Assembly (NCBI GenBank): GCA_023055425.1
Contig: JALGPY010000003.1
Span: 76,979,491-77,043,490 of the forward strand
Direction of reading: 5' to 3'
DNA: 64,000 nucleotides
From: Linanthus parryae
Taxonomy: Eukaryota > Streptophyta > Magnoliopsida > Ericales > Polemoniaceae
Position numbers and translations under genes: made by a program
Notes under the pieces: model-generated
What the model saw: only the letters and a program-made list of their open reading frames with translations
Databases searched by the model: none
What the model was told of the DNA's origin: nothing
Shown: one piece after another, positions 46,864 through 58,386 of the stretch
Layout: every line of letters begins with the position of its first letter
How positions within the stretch are numbered: the first letter of the stretch is position 1

Positions 46864-48281
46864 TGCGCACGGGAAGAGTGGGAACTCCATGTCATCATAA
46901 TTGTGCCTTGGAAGTATAATTGTAGTAGTTTTTTTTTTTTTTTTTTTTTTGCATTTTCGTTGTCGCATCTATTTGGCCTATAAGTTTTTAATGTTACTAT
47001 ATTAATGCTAATGCAAATGACAAGAATTTTCCATGTTTTTCTGAGAATTACATTACAGCCTTTCATTTTTCTACATGTAACATCGAGAGGGCGGACCTAA
47101 TGTTTGGTCGAGGGAGGATAGATGGGCTAATCCATTGTTTGACATAACTTAGGGAAGAAAGGAGAAATAGTGAAACTATATTAGTAACAATCTCGTGTGA
47201 TAGTTCACCGATAAAAAGAACTTTTGTGATGCGAGAAGCTGTTCGGAATCTAGAATGCTAATTAGCCTACGAAGTCGTAAAATTTGCATACCACAGTAAC
47301 CACAACCTCTACCTTTTCCGCCTTCGCGACCCAAGTTACAGCCATTGTTATAATTCTCGTCATTTTCTGTCAGTTAACACCAAACTTTTTGTGTAATATA
47401 AACCAAGAGGTATCACCATTTGAACTGCAGAACGAACGTTGTGTAATATATAGGAAAACACAGGCCTACTACTAATTATATGCTTATCTATTTCGGTAAG
47501 AACTATGCAATGCAAATTGATCACGGCAACAAATCACACACCCACAAGAACTGTTGTTGATTCACAACACCGCTGCGAATTCAAATTCAATGCAACCCTG
47601 AGTGCAACGCGCGCGGAATGAGATAGCATCTTCGGAAAGCACGTTATGGTTTACCTCTTAATGGCTGCTAATTAACTATACCACACATGAGCATAGTTTT
47701 TGTTACTTCCTTTCTAATTGATGATTGCTGATTGTGTTAAGATTAGAGATTTTGTGAAATTATGGGATCAGAACTTTTGGTTTGAGTGACAGTAAAGGTC
47801 CGAAAGTTGTTAGTGATATGGTGGAATACATTGTTGCTGCAATCATTTTGGATAAGCAGCATGATACCGCCAATAAAAGGCTAACAAGCTCGAGTACTCA
47901 TACTTGTGTGTAGCATTTGGCTTTGATCTTTGACGTTTTCAAATGTGAACTTGTCGGAAATGACAAATTCACAACTAGGCAAGACCACCATTATCTACCT
48001 GAACAATTTGTAAAGGGGGAAAACAAAGATGTTATAATAGGGCTGACTAGGGCTCTTTCATTATCAACGATGCTAAAAAATGCAAACAATCTATTCTGTG
48101 TTGCATAATTGTTCGTAGCGTCAACAAATAGCTAATAAAATGCATGCGTCGCCTTATTCTCCTCAACAGCTGGAGATACTATTAAGAGTGCACTCCATGT
48201 ATGGCAATATATAAACTTTCAGCTCAGCCAATGGCATCATCGATGCCTAAAGTTTCATTCCAAATAAATTGATTTTGCATC
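46864..48281. other. Unassigned sequence
   Basis: No gene is recognised. A T tract of about 22 bp at 46929-46950 may be the tail of an unseen retroposon on the minus strand. An open frame at 47917-48108 has no domain. 48270-48281 is the target flank of the next solo LTR. Confidence 0.3.
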
Positions 48282-48286
48282 AACTT

Positions 48287-49800
48287 TGTTGAGTCAAGAT
48301 CCCTGAATGTGATTTGCTTGGTAATTTTTTTGAGTGATGAAAGACAAAAGGCTAAGACATTGGCAGCAAAGGCTTGTTAGTTATCTCAAGGCCTTGAGAT
48401 TGACAGAACTTCAAAGCCTTGAGATTGCTTATTCTGCTATGTGTTCTAACATCTTTGTGTTGCAGAATTGGATATCTGATTATGCAAATCAATGGTTTAT
48501 GGTATGTATTTGTGGTTTGTACTATTTATACATCTAACACAATTGCAGATGATCAGAACAAGAAGAATCAAAGTTATCTGGGTTTAATTTTGAAATGCTG
48601 TGAAGCAGGTTCAGAGCTCCAAGGCCTTGAGATATGCCTTGAGCTACTGACAGTTCTTTTACAGAACTTGATTGATTCTTTCTTGCAGGTTATGACTCTT
48701 AGTATTGTGATTATTTACTCACTTCTAAGTATCTTAAACTTGTTTTTCATATCTTATTTGTTCTAGAGGATATGCAGATTAATGTTCTAAATTTATTAAA
48801 CAGTTTTATCATAAACTGTATAACCAAACAGTCTCAGTACTGTTAGTTGGTTGGATGGTGTTGTTGCAGTGTTTCTTGGCTGTTGCAGGTTTGTTAAACG
48901 TGCAGGAGAAATCTCAACAAACTCCAACCGATATCCACCTGAAGCTGTTTGAATTTAAGTTGAAAACAGAAGGAGGATTTGTAGGAACTAAGATCCTAAA
49001 ATCTCTCAATCAGTTGCAGCTGTGGATAAAAGAGACTGGTTTGAATTTTGAAGGAGCAGAGAGGCTTGCAGAATACTCTGAGAAGTGTGAAAAATTCGTG
49101 GGAGATCATCCATTCAAACACACAATCATTCAAGCTTCATTCCAGACTTATGAAGATCAAATCAATCCAGTCATTCCTGAAGAACACTTCCAGGCTTCAA
49201 CAGCTTATCTTTATACTGTGTTCTTCATTTTTACTTCATCTGTGTATCTCTATATTATTTTAAATCTCACTTAACCTAGTGGTTGGTTGTTCAAGTGAAA
49301 AACAAGAGGTTCTTGTTAGCTGAACAGTTAGTAGCTGGAACTAGATAGGTTTGGAACCACAAGTTGTATAGGTGTAAGGGATATCACTTAGGCTTGAAGA
49401 TATAGGGCTGTTTCTGTGTGAGTAATAAGAAGTGTTTGCCCAATCCTGGTGGTATTAGATCCCTCAGGCAGAGATTAGGTCCATTGGGACTGAACTCTGT
49501 AAATTACTTTGTGTTCTTTACTTTTCTGTTTGATTATTATCTGCTGCATACAACTCAAATCAAACTAGGGTTTAAAAGATGTTTAGAGTTGTTCACAGCT
49601 CAAGGCCTTGAAGCTTACAATTTTACCTTAGTGAGTTTCAGACAGTTTACAAAATCTCAAGGCCTTGAGATTTCAAGTTTCACACAAAGTTATCCTGTTA
49701 AGCTTTGAGTTTTGCAAAACGTTTCCATACTCTATTCAACCTCCCCCCCCCCCTTCTAGAGTATTTAGGTCCTGTATTTAGTCTACATTACACACTTTCA
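48287..49800 (+). repeat. Solo LTR, SIRE-related, plus orientation
   Basis: 1514 bp from TGTTGAGTC to CACACTTTCA with a perfect 5-bp target duplication AACTT (48282-48286 and 49801-49805). The right 100 bp match the reverse complement of the element A LTR terminus: ATACTCTATTCAACC, C run, then CTAGAGTAT. Four exact CAAGGCCTTG sites lie at 48387, 48620, 49601 and 49658. It is about 210 bp longer than the other LTRs and diverged, so it is a distinct subfamily in opposite orientation. ORFs inside it (48855-49274) are unassigned. Confidence 0.85.
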
Positions 49801-49805
49801 AACTT

Positions 49806-50261
49806 AATCACTACAATATAAACATTCCTACAAAATGCCACTTCAATGCTGACAATATGTACCCTTCCAAATAGCATTCCAGAAAAGGCTAAGCCAGAGT
49901 TAATATCACTATGTGAATTTTGTGTTCATAACTTTGCCATCAAAATTGTTTTGGCTCGATGATATTTTCTTCTAATCAACTAGTTCTGTATCCTTTCTTT
50001 TATCAGTTTCGCAGTAGAAATAAAATAACGAGCATCCACATGACATTGAGTTGAAGCAATAAAAGTAACGAGGATGCATGCACATGAGAGTGAGGCGAAT
50101 CAACAAAAAGATTGATAAGGTGAAACCTATGAGGATTATGATATTCTCTTATGAGATTCTGATACATAATTTTAAGGGTACTAAGATTATCTTCGGTTTG
50201 CAACTCAGCTTGGAGTTGTAATTTTGTGCATGTAATTTTGGCAAATATTTAGATTTTAGAG
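49806..50261. other. Unassigned AT-rich sequence
   Basis: No gene, repeat or RNA gene is seen. It ends in the target site of the LINE. Confidence 0.4.
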
Positions 50262-50340
50262 ACTAACACATCTAATTTTTTTTTTTGAGAAGATCCATTT
50301 TATTCATCAGGCTGGCCCAGAGAAACGGCCCATTACATCT

Positions 50341-53300
50341 TCATTTAAACAAAACATAGCGCACTCGGGGGCTGTGTGGACTGAAATAATCACAACCAGA
50401 TTGAAGACCTCGTTGTGCAAACTTGTGTGCACACGTATTCCACTTTCTTGAAACGTGGACAATCTCGTAGCTTCTTGCCTTCTCGAGAAGACTGTTGGCT
50501 TCTTCAAGGTTCATCTCTATCTCCGTAACATCTTCTGGTTATTTCCTCTCTCTTCTTGTGTTCATTTCTCTCACTAGAGAGATGGAATCTGTTTCCACCC
50601 AGATACTTGCATGTACCCTTTCTATTGCAAAGTCGATGCCCTCTTTCAAAGCCATAGCTTCTGCTGCTTTGGTCGTGTTTGAAAAGGGGATCGGTTTTGA
50701 TTTTCCGGTGATGAAGACACCCGAGCCAGATCTGATTACAACACCGATGGCTGCTTTATTTATCGATTGATTCCACGCCGCATCAGTGTTTGATAATCAC
50801 CCAATCCTCCGGTGGCCTTGGTGGGGGTCTAACCGTTGAGAGGCTTGTCTGAGCCGACGAAGCCGAATCATTCACCGTCTGAGAACCGCCGGAAAGTTCC
50901 GACACGTAACCGTTCACTTGCGCAACCACCTCTTCCGGGCTTCTTTTCTTCTTTTTAAAGATTAGAGCATTTCTATTTTTCCATAAAAACCATATCAAAA
51001 CACTCATGCACCATCTTTCTTCTGATTTTGCTGCAAGGAAGGTCTTGGTCCACCAGATCTGAAAGTGCATGGGGGATTTTGGAGCAAAATTTGGACCAAA
51101 TAATGAATTCCAGCAGATCTTCGCAAAGGGACAGAAAAAAAAAGATGAGTTTCATCCTCTCCTTCTCGGTTACAGATCTCGCATCTATTCTCAATGTTAA
51201 TGCCTTTCTTTAAAAGGTTTTTGCAAACTGGAAAGCTCTTTAACAGAGCTCTCCACGTTGTGTAGAGGACTCTTTTGGGAAGTTTCAATTTCCAAAAGAT
51301 CCTCCACCAACCTAGGGTTGGGTTCGAACAGCTTCTCGATTGAAAGATTTGTTTCTGCTCTTCTTGTCTTTTAATCAACGCATACCCTGAACTTACAGTA
51401 TAATTCCCCGTTTCTGAAAAGTGCCAAATAAGACGACCCGCAATCGGGATTGGGGGAATTTTAATTCTCAGAATTTCATATATATATTCCTTCCAGAAAA
51501 GTTGATTAATTTTGCTCATGTCCCATTCTCTGTCTTCTGTAGTCAGATCCGAAACCCAGATTGGAGTGCCAGGGGACGGATTCGGATTTATCGGTCTGAA
51601 AGAATCGGCGCGGAAAAGCCACGGATCTGAAAGGCTTGTAGATTCTCCCCGTTTCCAAATCGCCATCTACACCCACTGAGGACGAGAGTCTTACTCGCCA
51701 TTATACTTTTCCACAGGTACGAACTGTCTTGCCTTGCAGTCGCTTTTAAAAGACCTGAGTCCTTATAGTACTTGTGTCTTAGTACTCGGGCTAATAAACT
51801 GGATGGTTTCATCAGGAGTCTCCAATATTGTTTCCCAAACATCGCTAAATTGAACAGTTGAAGATGATGAAAGTTGAGTCCCCCTTCCTCTTTAGATTTC
51901 TTCAGCTTATTTCAAGCAATCCAGCTAATTCTTCTCTTCTTCTCGTCAGAGCCCCACCAGAATTTTGCCATTTCAGCTTCAAGTTTATCACAAAGATTGG
52001 ACGGCAACTTAAAGAAGCTCATTGTATACGTAGGTATGGACTCAATAACTGATTTCAACAATACTTCCTTCCCTGCTTGAGATAGATACTTTTCATTCCA
52101 GCTTGACATTTTGCTCTGCACTCTGGAAACATGAAATTTTCTTCCTCCCAATTTATGTAGGCAATCCAAGGTAGCGCGCATGATTTGACTCTTTCCGTAC
52201 TCCACAAAGGGCGCTGAGATGAGCTCCAATTTCTTCGGGGACATTGGAGGAGAAAACCGCCGAAGACTTCTCGAGATTTATTTTTTGCCCTGTTATTTTT
52301 TTATAGTGCTGTAATAATGTAGTTAGGGCTTCTATTTCTGCAATTGTTGCCTTTGTAAAAATAAGGCTGTCGTCGGCAAAAAAGAGGTGGGATACCTTAG
52401 GTCCACCTCTCGTCGCAGCCACCCCTGTAATAGTTCCCGTAGTCATAGCACGCGAGAGTGAACGAGAGAGAAATTCACCACAAAACAGGAACAAATAAGG
52501 TGAGATAGGGCATCCCTGACGAAGCCCCCGTTTGGGCACAATATTACCAACCACTTGCCCTTTAAAAACTAAAGAGAAAGTAGGAGTTGAAATACAATCT
52601 TTCACCAGACTCACCCATTTAGGCCCAAACCCCATCTTCTTTAGGACTTGAAGCAGAAACGACCACTCCACCCGGTCGTATGCTTTACTTATGTCCATCT
52701 TAAGGGCTAGGAAGCCATATTTGCCCGTAATTCTATGCCTCATTGTGTGTAGAAGTTCAAAAGCAGTGATAGTATTATCCGTGATCAATCGGCCCGGGAC
52801 AAAGGCAGATTGAGACTCGGAAATAATAGAGGGTAAAACTCTCTTTAATATATTGGCCATAGTTTTAGAAAAAAGCGTATAAATAACGATGCATAAACTT
52901 ATAGGCCTTATATCAGTGGGTTTTCTAACCTGCTTAACCTTTGGGATGAGGGCAAGAAGAGTGTGGTTGAAGTCAGCGACACTCTCTTCCCCATTTAGTA
53001 TCCGAATAACGCAGCCTCCCACGTCTTCTTGAAGAAGATCCCAGTATCTTTGAAAAAAGAGGGTCGGGAAGCCGTCAACTCCCGGGGCTTTTAGCGGTAC
53101 CATTTGCTTCAAACTATCCGTGACCTCCTGAAGCGTATAAGGGCTGTCTAAAAAGTCCCGATCGGCCTCACTTATGCCTTGATCAATCACCTCTAACATG
53201 TTATCCATTTCACCCAAAGCTGGGTTAGTGGATTCAAAGATATCTTCGAAATAATCTGCAAGGATTTTGATCAAGTCTTCATCATCATTTTTCCAAATCC

Positions 53301-54439
53301 CTTCTTTATCTTCCAGGCCTTTGATCGAATTTCTGGCTTTCCGAGCAGATGCCTTTCTGTGGAACTAAGTCGTATTCTTGTCCCCACAGTTCAACCATTG
53401 TACTCTAGAGCGTTGCTGCCATAATTGTTCTTCTTTAACAAGAAGATCAGCAAGCTCTTTTTTTACTTTTCTTCTGAGGAAAGCTACATTAGCCGTCTGC
53501 CTCTGTCTTTCAAGACTAGTAATCTTCCTCTTTAAAAGCTGGATCTGCTTTTTGACATTTCCAAAACAATTTTTCGCCCAAACTTTAAGGTTAGCTGCAC
53601 AATTGTCAAGCTTACCTCTTACATGTGTCTGTGTTTGCCACGCTGATCGTACTGTATCATCACACTCATTCTGCTGGGTCCAGGCTGCCTCAAAGTGAAA
53701 CCGCTTTGTGCCCAACCGACAGAGTGAAGACCCTTGACCACCAAACTGTACTTCTATGGGATTGTGATCCGAGGTGGCTGCAACTAAATGATTCACCCGA
53801 GCAAAGCCATACATCATTCTCCAGTTTAAGTTTGCAACTACACGGTCTAATCTTTCTCGAATATTCGCTGCATCTTCTTGATTGTTATTCCAAGTGAAAG
53901 GGTTCACATGGAAACCTAAATCCTTGAGATCGCAATCTTGTATAACTTGTTTGAAAGGGTTTACTTGAGTATTCGTAACCCCCCTTCCACCCTCCTTTTC
54001 GTCTTGGGAGATCACTTCATTGAAGTCCCCCATTACACACCATGGAGCGTCTCCATGAGGCTTCAATCTTGAAAGCAAAGTCCACGAGTGCTGACGTTCA
54101 GCTCTATCTGGATCTCCGTAAAATCCAGTTAGAAACCACGCTTCTGTATCACCCTCTGTTTTAACCAAACAGTGGATATGTATAAAGGTCCTTGAAATCA
54201 ACAGGACTTCCGTGGAGCTGTCCCATAGCAAAGCTAAACCCCCACTACGGCCATTGCTATCCACATAAATCCCTTTTGCATACTGAATCTTCTTTCGAAT
54301 GATCTCCATCTCATGTGATTGCAATCTAGTCTCCATGAGAAAAACTATATTGGGATGTCTTTCCTTCACGGTTATCACAAAGGGATAGAACGTTGCAGAG
54401 GTTTCCAAGCCCCCGCACGTTCCAGCTCAAAGCACTCAT
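50341..54439 (-). pseudogene. LINE ORF2: endonuclease, reverse transcriptase, zf-RVT, RNase H
   Basis: The start ATG at 54439 overlaps the ORF1 stop as ATGA. Endonuclease: LSWNVRGLG at the start, then a frameshift near 54395, FLMETRLQ, WCVMGDFNEV and SDHNPIEV near the end. A TAG at 53362 precedes the RT. RT: LKAPGVDGFP, the RPISLC block, SAFVPGRLI, MDISKAYDRVEW, GLRQGCPISPYLF and the catalytic FFADDSL. Further lesions are a stop and shift near 52170, a TGA for Trp near 51911 and a shift near 51640. A zf-RVT segment (WKLKLPKR...CEICN) lies near 51200-51300. The RNase H domain ends at a TGA at 50341. The protein would nick target DNA and copy the RNA there. Confidence 0.93.
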
Positions 54440-55718
54440 TGCTCTAGGCAGAGCTGCCTAGCAGACTCTGCCTCTGGTAATGTTGGTAGTGGAGTGGCTT
54501 CGGCAATCATGTTTTCTTCTACTTCAATTGTTTCTGGGTTTTTGTTCTCTGATATTCCATTTGACAATGTTGTATCAGAGTTGCAGCTCCTTTTACCCCC
54601 GCCCATCAACAAGCCTTCATCTAGAGCTGCTAGGTTGAGCTGACCCAACGGCTTCCTCTTAGCAGTACTCATCCCTTCAACTGCATTTTTTTCTTTGTTT
54701 CTGGCCTTGTGTTTCAGATTCACACGTTTCCTCTTCTGAAAGGACTTTGCAGCAAAAGAGATCTCATTTGGGACGGATGGATTATCCGAAGATCCCAAAG
54801 AGAAATTGGGTTTATCCCCTTTAGGCGGAATAAACTCAATTGTAGGGAAGGACCATAATTTCCCAAATCTGATTTGCCTTTCTGATTGCCCAAATCTTTG
54901 ATAGAACCATAATTACCTCCATGCCCTTGCTTTGATTTCTGTTTTTCTTCCTTGCCACCGGTGGCCGGCAGCTTGCGTTTCCCCGTCGATTTTCCCAGCA
55001 ACCAAAGGCCATATTCTGGATTTCTGTCTGCTTGGAGCATTGCTTCACGCTTGTCACATCTACTTGCACGATGATCCAAGCGACCACACCATTCACACAC
55101 ATAAGGTACTCGTTCATAAACCAAGTTAACCCAGATCTGATCTCCTATTACGGTCTTCACAAAGGCCCTGCGCCGCAGGGCTTTGTAAGTTTTGATTCTG
55201 ATAGGAGCCCTCACACATTTGTCTTTCTCATCCCCTTCAATATGAATAGTGACACGTCCAACTTCTCCAATAGAGGCAGCAACCGGGGATCCTATCTCTT
55301 CATGGATTAGATGAAGAGGGAGACCCTTAATCTGAACCCACACCCATAAGTCGTTGAACTGATCGGTGTTTTGAGTACCTTGTACATTCCACTCTTTGAG
55401 GAGAAGAAGCTGTTCATCAAAACTCCATGGACCTCCAAACAGAGCCTTCTCCAGAGAGGTCTTGTTGCCAAATTTGAAGATGAAACGATTGTTCCCTTTT
55501 TCCATGACTTTCAGATCTTCATCCGGGCACCAGAGCCTCCTAAAGAGTTCTTTCATGTTCTGAAAATCAACTTTAACATCACCAATAAACTGTCCTTCAA
55601 GGCATAGTTTCCAATCTTCTTTGACCCTGTTGCAAACTTCTTCACTGATAACCACCGCTCTCTTTTCATCATCCGAGAGCGTGATTCGATCAATCCATCC
55701 ATCATCTGCTGTCTCCAT
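54436..55718 (-). pseudogene. LINE ORF1 (DUF4283 and CCHC)
   Basis: Start at ATG 55718 (METADDGW), chosen because the open frame further upstream begins at a GTG. A DUF4283-type N domain is seen with LWCPDEDLKV, FKFGNKTSLEKALFGGPW and LWVWVQIKGLPL. A zf-CCHC_4 knuckle follows: YVCEWCGRLDHRASRC. A basic Lys/Gly-rich tail is interrupted by a one-base deletion near 54845, after which the frame continues to a TGA at 54436. It would bind the element RNA. Confidence 0.92.
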
Positions 55719-55807
55719 AACGCCTGAAAACCTAGCCGTCGACTTCTTTCTTGAGAGAGAGAGCTCTAGAGAGAAAACTTTTTCCACATTGAATTACTAA
55801 CACATCT

Positions 55808-56505
55808 GATTTTTGGTAATTGGTTTTGAGTGAAATTGTTGAATATCATTAAGTCTGGGCAAGTGAGCACCCGAAGTTTGAGTAGATGAGGAGTAGATAG
55901 AATCATCTGTATTTTCAGGATATAATTTGGATAGTACCCTTAGGGCACGGATCATTTCCAAATACATTTACTGCTCTAGTTCATGAAAATTGTTACTTAT
56001 TCACGTAATTGTCGAGTACTTGATATGTTTATCTCGAAGAGGAAGCTACATAATTCATACTTAATATGGAGTCATTAATTATATTTCCTATGGACGGCTT
56101 GAATCAAAGCCATACATGCGCGCGGGGTGAAACCTAAGTATATTATATAAAGGAACCCTAAAACTATATAAACAAGACAAAACAAAAATATGTGCAAAAC
56201 TCCTTTCTATTTCTCTTTTGATGATTGATCAACAACAATCCCCAACTATACCACCCCCACAATAGACCAGAAATGTACCAATATTTTGGTTAAAACTCGT
56301 CAATGACTTCAAAAACGAACAGACCAACAACTTTACCAACATCCATTGAACTACTGGAAATGACAGGAAAACCATATAGTATAACTCATGAATCATGACG
56401 GTGACGCTTTAAGTGAGCATTGCAAGTCCGATTCTGAGAGTCACCAGCGAGGATTCGGAAGTTTTCTATTTGCAGCATGTAAATTACTCGAGATTGAATG
56501 CCAGG
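55808..56505. other. Unassigned sequence, probably 3' flank of the PUX2-like exon
   Basis: No ORF of note. The part just left of 56506 could be the 3' UTR of the minus-strand exon. Confidence 0.35.
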
Positions 56506-56754
56506 CTACAGAGGAGCGACTGCTGATGCAACGTCGAGAGGTTCAATGATTTGAAGGAGCTCATTACAGAGACCAGTGAAGACAACAGAATCTGTTTCTT
56601 TGGGACGGAACTTTATAAGAGCAGAAGGAACCAAATCTTCGTCTTCCAGAGTTACAGTTCTCTCCCCCGCAGCAGGAATGACGCGCCTTTTAACAACAAC
56701 TGGATGCAAGAGCTCAAACTCCAAACTGGGTTCTTTCAGTGCTGAGCTCACAAC
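56506..56754 (-). CDS. C-terminal exon of a PUX2-like UBX-domain protein
   Basis: Minus-strand frame from a splice acceptor (…ATATTTAG at 56755-56762) to TAG at 56506. The product includes VSSALKEPSLEFELLHPV and VTLEDEDLVPSALIKF, followed by DSVVFTGLCNELL, recognisable as the end of the UBX domain and the C-terminal tail of plant UBX domain-containing protein 2. PUX proteins are adaptors that bind the AAA ATPase CDC48/p97. Only this last exon is found; the preceding exon, which should encode the start of the UBX fold, is not in the 7 kb upstream. It is either a gene with a very long, repeat-filled intron or an orphan fragment. The exon has no internal lesion. Confidence 0.7.
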   Translation of the reverse strand, partial: VVSSALKEPSLEFELLHPVVVKRRVIPAAGERTVTLEDEDLVPSALIKFRPKETDSVVFTGLCNELLQIIEPLDVASAVAPL

Positions 56755-56929
56755 CTAAATATGAGAAAGGAGAAAGATAACCATAAATAACATTGCAAGA
56801 ATCATACAATGAGTGAAGGGAATTAAGCTAATGAGCAGTTATGGCAAAACACGATATCCACTACGCATCGTACGAGCGATCTGTTGACATAAGAGCAGTC
56901 AATGGCACTGTTGTTGCAAGTGAACAAAA

Positions 56930-57282
56930 AGTCATTTTAACTCTACTGAAATAGCATGACAAAGCTTTACACCACATTCAAGATGAGAAGATGTTCAGTG
57001 CATAGTCAAAAAAGTTTAAAATAACAAGCCTTTCCAGAGTCATTTTAACACCACTGAATTTGCATGACAAAGATTTACACCACATCAAGAAAAGAAGATG
57101 TTCAGTGTGTAGTTAAAGAAGTTTAACACCGGTAAAGCTAACTAAGAACAAGATGCCTTTCCAAAGTCATATTAACTCTACTGAAACTGCACGACACAGT
57201 TTTGCACCACATACAAGATAAGATGTTCAGTGCATAGTTAAAAAAGTTAACACTAAAGCTAACCAACATCATGCCTTTTCCC
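56930..57282. repeat. Three tandem imperfect units of 108-127 bp
   Basis: Units start at 56930, 57038 and 57165, each beginning AGTCAT(T/A)TTAAC and containing ACACCACAT..AAGA and GATGTTCAGTG. They lie between the PUX2-like exon and the RTE relic and are non-coding. Confidence 0.88.
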
Positions 57283-57750
57283 AGCTTAACTGGTTCGACT
57301 ACACGGATTGATCCCCTCCAATGCCATTTACGCACTTCGGTTTAATCTGAACAAGTCTCCAATGATTGTCGCTAACCACGTTTGTCTTGGTGTCCCGGTT
57401 CCTTGCATACCACCGTCGATTTCGACTGTATCCTTCTCCTAACTGACTCACTGAATAGCCAATGACGCACATGACCAAACCACCTCGAACGATTCTCTCT
57501 CATTTTGTCTTCTGTAAAGCAACATCTAGATTCTTTCTAATTGCGTCTTCCTAGTTACGTTGCTCATCCAGCTTAGCATTCTCATTTCTGGTACACTAAT
57601 CTTTTGCTTATATTTCTACTTAATCACACAGCACTTTTGTCCAAACATCAAAGCTGGTTTTACAGCGATTCTGTAAAACTTACCATCCCACCTAGACGGG
57701 TTCCTATTGTAACACAACACTCCAGATGCGCTACACCACTAACCAACCAC
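57270..57750 (-). pseudogene. RTE-type LINE relic (RT C-terminal region)
   Basis: Minus-strand translation in changing frames gives GVLCYNR, WDGKFYRIAVKPALMFG, a CCVIK box, ISVPEMRMLSWM, a damaged RWFGHV-like segment, TPRQTWLATI and W(H)WRGSI. These are the ordered blocks of the C-terminal RT/thumb region of plant RTE non-LTR elements. Many stops and shifts mark it as old. It probably sits in what would be an intron of the PUX2-like gene. Confidence 0.78.
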
Positions 57751-57951
57751 ATCAAATAACGGTCGAACCGTATAACTGCATAGGTAATGATTAAGAATGA
57801 ATGCATGAACCAATTTATTGAAGCTGAACATGAATACCAGTTTACAATTCCTGAATTATCTCTTCCCCTTCCGGCAAAGCATAACTTGTATCTTCTTTTG
57901 GTAAGCTACAATTTAGTACCCTGTGGTTCAGGAGTACTTGCATAGAACTAC

Positions 57952-58023
57952 CTTAGAATCTGTTTTATCAGCAGATAGAGTTTCCAGGTCTGAGAAATAC
58001 TCAGGAGCACCAACCTTTTCAGA
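57952..58023 (-). CDS. Possible 72-bp exon
   Basis: Minus strand, bounded by TTTTTAG and GTAG, open for 24 codons (SEKVGAPEYFSDLETLSADK). The splice-site context and open frame are suggestive, but I cannot assign it to a protein and it does not match the missing part of the UBX domain. Confidence 0.2.
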
Positions 58024-58386
58024 CTAAAAAGACTAAATTGCCACAGCGAAAAGGTGGGAGAACAAGATGAGATGACGTAAAAGAAGATGATATTGGCATA
58101 CTAGCAGACCACATCAAATCAATTAATTGAACATGAAACAGTCTTCAAATTAAAAGATAGCAAAATCGATCACAAACTTTTGTCATCAGCCACCAGTGGT
58201 ACCAAGGAGGTTTAGAGTTGTGAAGCTTAGTGATGTAATTGGGAATTTGGTGTAGGAATATGCTGATGCAGAGGTGGCTGAAGAGAGAGAAGACTGACAA
58301 GGATGATTTAAATGAATACTTGCTGCTATTTCTAAGACAATCAACAAACAGGATCGGCGACCGATGATGATAATATCAGAGGGGAA

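Larger units (their letters stand above)
50274..55795 (-). mobile_element. L1-type LINE, near full length
   Basis: A 5.5-kb non-LTR retrotransposon read on the minus strand, ending in a short A tail (T run at 50275-50286 on the plus strand). The target duplication ACTAACACATCT (50262-50273 and 55796-55807) extends several more bases with one mismatch. It has ORF1 with a CCHC knuckle and ORF2 with endonuclease, RT, zf-RVT and RNase H regions, the arrangement of plant L1 elements. The leader before ORF1 is only about 75 bp. It has about six lesions, so it is inactive but fairly young. Confidence 0.95.

Noticed and set aside
48855..49274. 139-codon ORF as a host gene
   Set aside because: It lies wholly inside a solo LTR with a perfect target duplication and has no known domain.
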